From contig NZ_CAJZAH010000001.1 of the NCBI RefSeq assembly GCF_914271545.1, forward strand, positions 1-64,000: 64,000 bases of DNA. Reading direction: 5' to 3'. The DNA is from Cupriavidus respiraculi (lineage in GTDB: Bacteria > Pseudomonadota > Gammaproteobacteria > Burkholderiales > Burkholderiaceae). Below, one piece after another: positions 28,820 to 35,806 of the stretch. The notes beneath the pieces are model-generated. The model saw only the letters and a list, made by a program, of their open reading frames with translations. It made no database searches and was not told the DNA's origin. The position numbers were made by a program, and so were the translations under genes. How positions within the stretch are numbered: the stretch's first letter is position 1; every line of letters starts with the position of its first letter.

Positions 28820-29944
28820 CTAGCCCTTCTTGGAGAAGTAGTGGTTGGCGGCCAGGCGGAAGTCCACGTCGGTGTCGTTCTGCCACTTGGTGCTGCGCTG
28901 GGCGAAGGCCTTCATGGAGTCGTTCACCTTCTTGAACATGGGGTTTTCCTTCTCCTTGCGCGCGACGATCTCGTCCCAGATCTTCAACTGGGCCTGCAGC
29001 ACCGAATTGGGCGTGGCATAGAACTTCACCCCCTGCTGTTGCAGCGCCTGGTAGTCCTTGGAGTAGCGGTCGATGGCCTTCATCGACATATCCGCGGAGG
29101 CGGCGTCCACGGCGTTGGCAATCAGCGCCTTCATCTTCGCGGGCAGCGCGTCGTAGCGCTTCTTGTTGAAGATCACCTCGAACTGCTCGGACGACTGGTG
29201 GAAGCTGCGCAGCATGCAGATCTTGGACACGTCCTGGAAGCCCAGCGCCCGGTCCGAACTGGCGTTGTTGAACTCCGCCGCGTCCAGCAGGCCGCGGTCG
29301 AGCGCCGGCACGATTTCCGCGCCGGGCAGCGCGTTCACCGCGGCGCCCAGGCCCGTGAAGATGTCGATGGACAGGCCCACCGTGCGGAACTTCAGCCCCT
29401 TGAAATCCTCCGGCTTGGTGATGGGCTTCTTGAACCAGCCCAGCGGCTGCGTCGGCATGGGCCCGTAGAGGAACGAGACCACATCGAGGTTGAGGCTGCG
29501 GTAGATCTCCTGCTGCAATTCCTTGCCGCCGCCGTACTTGTGCCAGGCGAGCAGCATGTTGCCGTCCATGCCCCAGGCCGGGCCCGAACCCCACAGCGCG
29601 AGCGCCGAATTCTTGCCGTACCAGTACGCGATCACCCCGTGGCCGCCGTCCAGCGTGCCCTTGCTGACCGCGTCGATGAGGTCAAAGGCCTTGACCACCG
29701 CGCCCGCGGGCAGCACTTCGATCTTCAGGTCGCCGCCGGACATATCGTTGACCTTGGTGGCGAAGTCGGTGGCGAACTCGTGAAAGATGTCCTTGGTCGG
29801 CCATGTACTCTGCCAGCGCATGGTGACCGGACCCTGCGCCTTGACGATGGCGGGAAAGCCCAGCGTGGCCGCCCCGGCCGCTACCGTCGCGCCTCCCAGA
29901 AAACCCCGGCGGGATACCGCCTTGCCTTTGCTCTTCGCTGCCAT
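28820..29944 (-). CDS. TRAP transporter solute-binding protein (DctP/TakP-like)
   Basis: The product is the periplasmic receptor of the TRAP system, 374 residues. It carries a twin-arginine signal (SRRGFLGGATVAAGAATLGF, RR at 12-13, cleavage after AIVKA), so it is exported folded. It resembles the TakP-like branch that binds 2-oxo acids: LDGGHGVIAYWYGKN, LKFRTVGLSIDIFTGLGAAV and LDRGLLDAAEFNNASSD. The arginine of FR is the usual carboxylate-binding residue. The ATG at 29944 follows AGGAGACAAC; an upstream in-frame ATG at 30007 would place the Tat motif too far in. It is first in the operon P-Q-M. The ligand is inferred as an organic acid only. Confidence 0.93.
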   Translation of the reverse strand: MAAKSKGKAVSRRGFLGGATVAAGAATLGFPAIVKAQGPVTMRWQSTWPTKDIFHEFATDFATKVNDMSGGDLKIEVLPAGAVVKAFDLIDAVSKGTLDGGHGVIAYWYGKNSALALWGSGPAWGMDGNMLLAWHKYGGGKELQQEIYRSLNLDVVSFLYGPMPTQPLGWFKKPITKPEDFKGLKFRTVGLSIDIFTGLGAAVNALPGAEIVPALDRGLLDAAEFNNASSDRALGFQDVSKICMLRSFHQSSEQFEVIFNKKRYDALPAKMKALIANAVDAASADMSMKAIDRYSKDYQALQQQGVKFYATPNSVLQAQLKIWDEIVARKEKENPMFKKVNDSMKAFAQRSTKWQNDTDVDFRLAANHYFSKKG

Positions 29945-30411
29945 GTTGTCTCCTGCCTCGTTGGAAGATACGGGTACTGCCGGCGTCGGACCGGACATGT
30001 CCCGCACTGTTGCTACCCACCCCTGAAACGACCTGAATGCGGAGAACCTGTGGCAGCGCGAGCGGAACGGCGATCCGCCTGCTGAGGGTTCGTGACTCGA
30101 TTCATGTTAGGAACTGCGCTCATTGGCAACAATTTAGGGAATACCCGTGACGGCAGTTTCGCCGCGCCGCGGCGACGCCGCGCCATGGCGCCGCGCAAGG
30201 CCGGCGAGGCGGAGGGCGCAAGCGGCGCGGTCCATTTTGTTGCAGCGCCCGAACTGCCGCGATGGCCGCCGACGGCCACCTTTGGCTATCGGATCGACGG
30301 CGGGGGCCGGGCCGGCATTATGCGGAAACCGGATAACGGAGGGCGATATCGTTCGTTGTCGCGGCGAGGGGCGGCCCGTAGCATGGGGTCATCCATTTCT
30401 GAACCGAAGAC
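29945..30411. other. Non-coding divergent region between TRAP operon and TauD-like gene
   Basis: This is 467 bases without a supportable gene. Reading frames here lack ribosome sites and recognisable products. It must hold the divergent promoters of the TRAP operon and the dioxygenase operon. Only one weak promoter-like pair was seen (30104-30132, minus strand). Confidence 0.7.
30104..30132 (-). promoter_or_regulatory. Weak sigma-70-like promoter candidate for TRAP operon
   Basis: On the minus strand: TTGTTG, a 17-base spacer, then TAACAT. The -35 is a poor match and the spacing is ideal. This is a low-confidence suggestion. Confidence 0.25.
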
Positions 30412-31338
30412 ATGACAACCGCCACGACCCTGTCGCTCGCCAGCGCTGCCCACCCTCTCTCGCCGCCATCGTTGCCAGCCACTGACCAGGACTTCGAGAT
30501 CCTGCCGCTGGATGCGCCGCTCGGCGCGCAGATCGTGGGCCTGGATCTGTCGCGGCCGTTGTCGGCGGCGGCGTTCGCCCGGATTCACCGTGCCCACCTG
30601 GACTACCACGTGCTCGTTTTCCGCGAGCAGCGCATCACCCCCGCGCAGCAGATCGCCTTCAGCCGGCGTTTCGGTCCGCTGCAGATCCATGTGCTACACC
30701 AGTTCCAGCTTGCCGGCCATCCGGAAATCCTGATCGTGTCCAACGTGCTGGAGAACGGCAAACCGATCGGCCTGGGCGATGCGGGCCATTTCTGGCATTC
30801 GGACCTGTCGTACAAGGAAAAGCCGAGCCTCGGATCGCTTCTCCATGCGCAGGAGCTGCCGGAGCAAGGGGGCGATACGCTGTTCGCCAACATGCATGCG
30901 GCATGGGAGACGTTGCCCGCGGAACTGAAGCGGGCGGTGGAAGGCCGGCAGGCCGAGCACACCTATCTGGCCCGCTATGCCGAATTGCAGCAGCGCAGCC
31001 CGTGGCGCCCCAACCTGACGCCGGAGCAGATCGCCCAGGTCAAGCCGGTGCTGCAGCCGGTGGTGCGCACCCATCCCGAAACCGGCCGCAAGGCGCTGTT
31101 CGTCAGCGAACACTTCACTACGCGCATCGTTGGCCTGCCGGAGGACGAAAGCCGGGCGCTGCTCGACGCGCTGTTTGCCCACAGCGTGAAGCCGGAACAC
31201 ATCTATCGCCACCGATGGCAGGCGCATGACCTGGTGTTCTGGGACAACCGCTCGCTGCTGCATCTGGCAGCCGGTTGTCCGTCGCACATGCGGCGCGTGA
31301 TGTACCGCACCACCATCGAAGGCGACATCCCGGCCTGA
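30412..31338 (+). CDS. TauD/TfdA-family Fe(II)/2-oxoglutarate dioxygenase
   Basis: The product is a 308-residue non-haem iron dioxygenase. The iron ligands are visible as the H-x-D motif in HFWHSDLSYKEKP (His129, Asp131) and a distal histidine in WDNRSLLHLA (His284). The 2-oxoglutarate-binding arginine is in RRVMYRTTIEG. Relatives release sulfite from taurine or alkylsulfates, or cleave aryloxyalkanoates. The following three genes form a NitT/TauT-type ABC importer on the same strand, which supports a sulfonate, sulfate-ester or similar substrate. The exact substrate is not decidable from sequence. The ATG at 30412 has only a weak GAAGAC upstream. Confidence 0.92.
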   Translation: MTTATTLSLASAAHPLSPPSLPATDQDFEILPLDAPLGAQIVGLDLSRPLSAAAFARIHRAHLDYHVLVFREQRITPAQQIAFSRRFGPLQIHVLHQFQLAGHPEILIVSNVLENGKPIGLGDAGHFWHSDLSYKEKPSLGSLLHAQELPEQGGDTLFANMHAAWETLPAELKRAVEGRQAEHTYLARYAELQQRSPWRPNLTPEQIAQVKPVLQPVVRTHPETGRKALFVSEHFTTRIVGLPEDESRALLDALFAHSVKPEHIYRHRWQAHDLVFWDNRSLLHLAAGCPSHMRRVMYRTTIEGDIPA

Positions 31339-31424
31339 GGGGTACGCCGAGCGCCGCCTTTGCGGGCGCCGTTCCGGCGCCATCGCCACACGCTACCTGC
31401 TTTCCTGCCTATTCCGGAGTTCGT

Positions 31425-32477
31425 ATGCCCATGAAGTTCTTCCCATGGACGGCGCTGTCGCGCGCCGCCCGTGGCGCCGCTGCGCTGAGCGTCGGCGCCG
31501 CCGTCGCGGTGTCCACGCTGGCCATTCCCGCGACCGCGCACGCCGAAGGCCGCATCCGTGTCGCCGAGCAGTTCGGCGTCGTCTACCTGTTGCTGAATGT
31601 CGCGCGGGACCAGCAGCTCATCGAGAAGCACGGGCGCAAACAGGGCATCGATATCAAGGTGGAGTGGAAGCAGCTGTCCGGGGGCGCCGCGATCAACGAT
31701 GCGCTGCTGTCCGGCGCCATCGATATCGCCGGCGCCGGCGTGGGCCCGTTGCTGACCGTGTGGGACCGCACGCGCGGCAAGCAGAACGTCAAGGGGGTAG
31801 CCTCGCTGGGCAATTTTCCCTACTACCTGGTGACCAACAATCCGAAAGTCAGGACGATCGCCGATTTCACGGACAAGGACCGGATCGCGCTTCCCGCGGT
31901 CTCGGTCTCGGTGCAGTCGCGCGTGCTGCAACTGGCGGCGGCAAAGCAGTGGGGCGACCAGGCATTCAACCGGCTGGACAAGTGGACCGTGGCGCTGCCG
32001 CATCCCGACGCCGCGGCGGCGATCATCGCCGGCGGCACGGAAATCACCGGCCACTTCGGCAATCCGCCGTTCCAGGAGCAGGAACTGGCCGGCAACCCGA
32101 ACGCGCGCGTGGTGCTGAACTCCTACGACGTGCTGGGCGGCCCCAGTTCGGCCACCGTGCTGTATGCGACCGAAGCCTTCCGCAACGACAACCCGAAGAC
32201 CTACCGCGCCTTCCTCGACGCTCTTGCCGAGGCAGCCAGCTTTGCAAGCGCCAACCCCGAGGCCGCCGCCGACCTGTATATCCGCGTCAACAAGGCCAGC
32301 ATCGACCGCGCGCTGCTGGTCAAGGTGCTGAAGAACCCGCAGGTGCAGTTCAAGATCGCGCCGCAGAACACCTTCGCGCTCGCCGAGTTCATGCATCGCA
32401 TCGGCGCCATTCGCAATCAGCCGAAAACCTGGCAGGACTACTTCTTCCAGGATGCGGCGACGGCGCAGGGCAGCTGA
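31425..32477 (+). CDS. ABC transporter substrate-binding protein (SsuA/TauA/NitT type)
   Basis: The product is a 350-residue periplasmic binding protein with a long signal peptide (cleavage after IPATAHA, about residue 38). The mature part starts EGRIRVAEQFGVVYLLLNVA. It contains the family's two-lobe features, including LSGGAAINDALLSGAIDIAGAGVGP and VALPHPDAAAAIIAGGTEITGHF. The ATG at 31425 follows GGAG by five bases. It is one base upstream of the ATPase gene and part of the dioxygenase-importer operon. Confidence 0.92.
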   Translation: MPMKFFPWTALSRAARGAAALSVGAAVAVSTLAIPATAHAEGRIRVAEQFGVVYLLLNVARDQQLIEKHGRKQGIDIKVEWKQLSGGAAINDALLSGAIDIAGAGVGPLLTVWDRTRGKQNVKGVASLGNFPYYLVTNNPKVRTIADFTDKDRIALPAVSVSVQSRVLQLAAAKQWGDQAFNRLDKWTVALPHPDAAAAIIAGGTEITGHFGNPPFQEQELAGNPNARVVLNSYDVLGGPSSATVLYATEAFRNDNPKTYRAFLDALAEAASFASANPEAAADLYIRVNKASIDRALLVKVLKNPQVQFKIAPQNTFALAEFMHRIGAIRNQPKTWQDYFFQDAATAQGS

Positions 32478-32478
32478 G

Positions 32479-33336
32479 ATGGCGGCCAATACCTTGCGCG
32501 TGGTGGCGGGGCAGGGCGCCGGCGCGGACCATGGCGGGCCCCTGTTGCAGGTGGACGGCGTCTCGCTGGAATACCGCACCGCCGAGCGCGTGGTGAGGGC
32601 CACCCACCGTGTCAGCTTCGATGTGCACGGCGGCGATCGCTTCGTGCTGCTCGGGCCGTCGGGCTGCGGCAAATCCACCCTGCTCAAGGCCGTGGCCGGG
32701 TTTGTGGCGCCGGTGGAGGGCGAGATTCGGCTGGAAGGCCGGCGCATCGCCGCGCCAGGGCCGGACCGGCTGGTGGTGTTCCAGGAGTTCGACCAGCTCC
32801 CGCCCTGGCAGACCGTGCGCGAGAACGTCATGTTCCCGCTCGTGCGTGCCGGTGGCATGACGCGGCGCGAGGCGTCGGACTGCGCGCTGCATTTCCTCGG
32901 CAAGGTTGGCCTTGCGGGCTTCGCCGATGCCTATCCCCATACGCTGTCCGGCGGCATGAAGCAGCGTGTGGCAATCGCCCGCGCGCTGGCCATGCGGCCC
33001 AAGGTGCTGCTGATGGACGAACCGTTCGCCGCGCTCGATGCGCTGACCCGCCGGCGCATGCAGGAAGAACTGCTGTCTCTGTGGGAGGACGCGGGTTTCA
33101 CGCTGCTGTTCGTCACGCACTCGATCGAAGAGGCGCTTGTGGTGGGCAGCCGCATCCTGCTGCTATCGCCGCACCCCGGGCGCGTCCGTGCCGAGCTCAA
33201 CAGCCATCAGTACGACCTCGCAAGCCAGGGCAGCGCCGAGTTCCAGGCGAGCGCGCAGCGTATCCACCGGCTGCTGTTCGAAGAGCCGGCGGCCGTGCCG
33301 GAGGCGCCGTTTCCGCGCGCGGCCGAACGCCGCTGA
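32479..33336 (+). CDS. ABC transporter ATP-binding protein (SsuB/TauB type)
   Basis: The product is a 285-residue cytoplasmic ATPase of the nitrate/sulfonate/taurine importer class. Walker A GPSGCGKST is near 59, Q-loop VFQEFDQLPPW near 98, signature LSGGMKQRVAIARAL near 156, Walker B VLLMDEPF near 176 and the switch histidine in LLFVTHSIEEA. The start ATG at 32479 comes one base after the preceding stop codon, so translation is probably coupled. Confidence 0.94.
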   Translation: MAANTLRVVAGQGAGADHGGPLLQVDGVSLEYRTAERVVRATHRVSFDVHGGDRFVLLGPSGCGKSTLLKAVAGFVAPVEGEIRLEGRRIAAPGPDRLVVFQEFDQLPPWQTVRENVMFPLVRAGGMTRREASDCALHFLGKVGLAGFADAYPHTLSGGMKQRVAIARALAMRPKVLLMDEPFAALDALTRRRMQEELLSLWEDAGFTLLFVTHSIEEALVVGSRILLLSPHPGRVRAELNSHQYDLASQGSAEFQASAQRIHRLLFEEPAAVPEAPFPRAAERR

Positions 33337-33372
33337 AACCCCTCCCGTCACATCACCGATCTGGAAGGCCCG

Positions 33373-34260
33373 ATGCCCGTTTCTCTCTCGTCCACGCATG
33401 CGGCGCCGCTCGTGCGGCCCGAATACGAGCGCCAACCCGAGCCCGTCCTCGCCGTTCCGGTGGAGCGGCCGCTGCCGCTGCGCCAGCGCCTGTGGCGGCA
33501 GGGTTGGTTGCGCAAGACCGTGATCCTGCTGGCGCTGGCCTTGCTGTGGGAGATCGTTGCCCGCGTGCAGAACAACGCGCTGCTGCTGCCGGGCTTTGTC
33601 GACACCGCGCGCGCTTTCGTCCAAGGCGTGACCGACGGCGACCTGCCCGGCAAGGCGGCGGTGTCCCTGTCGGTGCTCGTGCAGGGCTATCTCGGCGGCA
33701 TCGTGCTGGCCTTCGTGCTGACCACGCTCGCCGTCTCCACCGAGCTCGGCCGCGATCTGCTGGACACGCTGACCTCGATGTTCAACCCGCTGCCGGCCAT
33801 TGCGCTGCTGCCACTCGCGCTGCTGTGGTTCGGACTGGGCAATGGCAGCCTGGTCTTCGTGCTGGTGCACTCCGTGTTGTGGCCGCTCGCTCTGAACACC
33901 TACGCCGGCTTTCGTGGCGTACCCGAGACGCTCCGCATGGCGGGGCGCAACTACGGGCTGCGCGGGCTGCGGTATGTGCTGCTGATCCTGGTGCCGGCGG
34001 CGCTGCCCGCGATCCTGTCCGGCCTGAAGATCGGCTGGGCCTTCGCCTGGCGCACGCTGATCGCCGCGGAGCTGGTGTTCGGGGCGTCCTCCGGCAGCGG
34101 CGGCCTGGGCTGGTACATCTTCCAGAACCGCAATGAACTCTACACCGACCGGGTGTTCGCCGGGCTGGCCATGGTGATCCTGATCGGCCTGCTGGTGGAG
34201 AACCTGGTGTTCCGCTCGCTGGAGGAAATCACCGTGCGGCGCTGGGGCATGCAGCGCTGA
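33373..34260 (+). CDS. ABC transporter permease (SsuC/TauC type)
   Basis: The product is a 295-residue inner-membrane permease with about six hydrophobic helices. The EAA-type cytoplasmic loop for ATPase contact reads VPETLRMAGRNYGLRGLRYVL. The C-terminal GLGWYIFQNRNELYTDRVFAGL resembles the SsuC/TauC family. The N-terminal 45 residues are a hydrophilic, proline-rich extension. It completes the importer that follows the dioxygenase. Confidence 0.93.
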   Translation: MPVSLSSTHAAPLVRPEYERQPEPVLAVPVERPLPLRQRLWRQGWLRKTVILLALALLWEIVARVQNNALLLPGFVDTARAFVQGVTDGDLPGKAAVSLSVLVQGYLGGIVLAFVLTTLAVSTELGRDLLDTLTSMFNPLPAIALLPLALLWFGLGNGSLVFVLVHSVLWPLALNTYAGFRGVPETLRMAGRNYGLRGLRYVLLILVPAALPAILSGLKIGWAFAWRTLIAAELVFGASSGSGGLGWYIFQNRNELYTDRVFAGLAMVILIGLLVENLVFRSLEEITVRRWGMQR

Positions 34261-34350
34261 GCCGGGGGCGACGCGCGCCTGGGATGCCGCCCTGGAATCG
34301 GGCTACATTACGGCCATCGGCCGCTCGTGCCACCTCCGGAGGATCCCGAC

Positions 34351-35586
34351 ATGCCCAACCAGCGCCTGCAGTTTGCCGGACGCGACGGCCAGCAACTGGC
34401 GGCCCGGCTCGACACGCCGGCCGGCGCCATCCAGGCTTTCGCGCTGTTCGCCCATTGCTTCACCTGCGGCAAGGACGCCCTGGCGGCCAGCCGCATCGCC
34501 CAGGCGCTTACCCAGCATGGCATTGCCGTGCTGCGCTTCGACTTCACCGGGCTCGGTGGCAGCGATGGCGAATTCGCCAACACCAACTTCTCTTCGAACG
34601 TGGCGGACCTGCTGGCTGCCGCCGATTTCCTGCGAACCCAGTATCAGGCGCCCGCGCTGCTGATCGGCCATAGCCTGGGCGGGGCGGCCGTGTTGGCCGC
34701 GGCGGGCGACATCCCGGAGGCCAGGGCGGTGGTCACCATCGCGGCGCCAAGCGATCCGGCTCACGTGGTCGGCATGTTCGGCGACCACAGGCCCGCCATC
34801 GAGGCCGATGGGGAGGCGCAGGTAACGCTCGCCGGCCGTCCTTTCCGCATCAAGCGGCAGTTCCTGGACGATGTGGCCGAGCAGCGGCTCCTCGCGAAGG
34901 TATCGGCGCTGCGGCGCGCGCTGCTGGTCATGCATTCGCCGGCCGACGACACCGTGGGCATCGACAATGCGTCGCAGATTTTCAGCGCGGCGCGGCATCC
35001 CAAGAGCTTCGTGTCGCTGGACAAGGCCAACCATCTGCTGTCGGGGAAGGAAGACGCGGCCTACGTAGCGAATACCATCGCCGCCTGGAGCCAGCGCTAC
35101 CTTGGTATCGACGCCGCCGGCATGACGGCCGAGGCACAGGAGGAGGGGCTGGTGCGTGTCGAGGAAAACCATCTGGGCAAGTACCAGCAGCAGGTGACAG
35201 TGGGTCCGCACCGGCTGCTGGCCGACGAGCCGGTGTCGTTCGGCGGACTCAATGGCGGCCCCGCGCCGTACGACCTGCTGCTGGCTGCCCTGGGCGCCTG
35301 CACCGCGATGACGATGCGCATGTATGCCGAGCGCAAGGGCCTGCCGCTGGAGCACGTATCGGTGGCGCTGCGCCACGAGAAGATCCATGCCGCGGACTGC
35401 GCGGAATGCGAGAACAAGGAAGGCAAGGTGGACTGGATCGAGCGCGAGATCGATATACAGGGCCCGCTCGATGGCGCGCAGCGCGACGCCCTGATGGCGA
35501 TCGCCGACAAGTGTCCGGTGCACCGGACCCTGCATTCGGAAGTGGTGATTCGTACCCGGCCGGGCGGCCAGCAGTCCGCGGAGTAA
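34351..35586 (+). CDS. Fused alpha/beta-hydrolase and OsmC-family protein
   Basis: The product is a 411-residue two-domain protein. Residues 1 to about 255 form an alpha/beta-hydrolase with the nucleophile elbow LLIGHSLGGAAVL (Ser108) and a late His in LDKANHLLSG. Residues about 270-411 form an OsmC/Ohr-like domain with the paired redox cysteines Cys317 (LGACTAMTMRMYAERKG) and Cys388 (DKCPVHRTL), the usual peroxide- or thiol-reactive pair. This fusion is a known architecture in proteobacteria; its physiological substrate is unclear. The ATG at 34351 follows GGAGGATCCCGAC, an optimal ribosome site. A stem-loop lies just downstream. Confidence 0.94.
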   Translation: MPNQRLQFAGRDGQQLAARLDTPAGAIQAFALFAHCFTCGKDALAASRIAQALTQHGIAVLRFDFTGLGGSDGEFANTNFSSNVADLLAAADFLRTQYQAPALLIGHSLGGAAVLAAAGDIPEARAVVTIAAPSDPAHVVGMFGDHRPAIEADGEAQVTLAGRPFRIKRQFLDDVAEQRLLAKVSALRRALLVMHSPADDTVGIDNASQIFSAARHPKSFVSLDKANHLLSGKEDAAYVANTIAAWSQRYLGIDAAGMTAEAQEEGLVRVEENHLGKYQQQVTVGPHRLLADEPVSFGGLNGGPAPYDLLLAALGACTAMTMRMYAERKGLPLEHVSVALRHEKIHAADCAECENKEGKVDWIEREIDIQGPLDGAQRDALMAIADKCPVHRTLHSEVVIRTRPGGQQSAE

Positions 35587-35592
35587 GCCGGG

Positions 35593-35614
35593 GCGCCGCC
35601 CAACAGGGCGGCGC
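35593..35614. terminator. Stem-loop after the hydrolase/OsmC gene
   Basis: A perfect 9-base-pair GC stem (GCGCCGCCC with GGGCGGCGC) and an AACA loop, starting 7 bases after the stop codon. There is no following T tract, so it is a weak or Rho-assisted terminator, or an RNA-stabilising hairpin. Confidence 0.45.
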
Positions 35615-35806
35615 GGGACCATTTCCGAAAGCCGCGGTGTGCCGCGCAACAGCAATGACGGGTCGGGTTCGCGAGAATGCGCCGTTGCCCTGAACCGGAG
35701 CGACTCGCCTCCGATCCGGCAGCAGCCGATCGAAGCGGGCGTGGTGCATCGCATCCCGATGCGGTTCCCGAGGGCGACATGCTGCCAACTACGTCCGCCT
35801 TCGATC

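Noticed and set aside
30412-31338. The TauD-like dioxygenase as the aspartate beta-hydroxylase of the siderophore
   Set aside because: It is 18 kb away, with its own ABC importer, and shows no sign of iron regulation.
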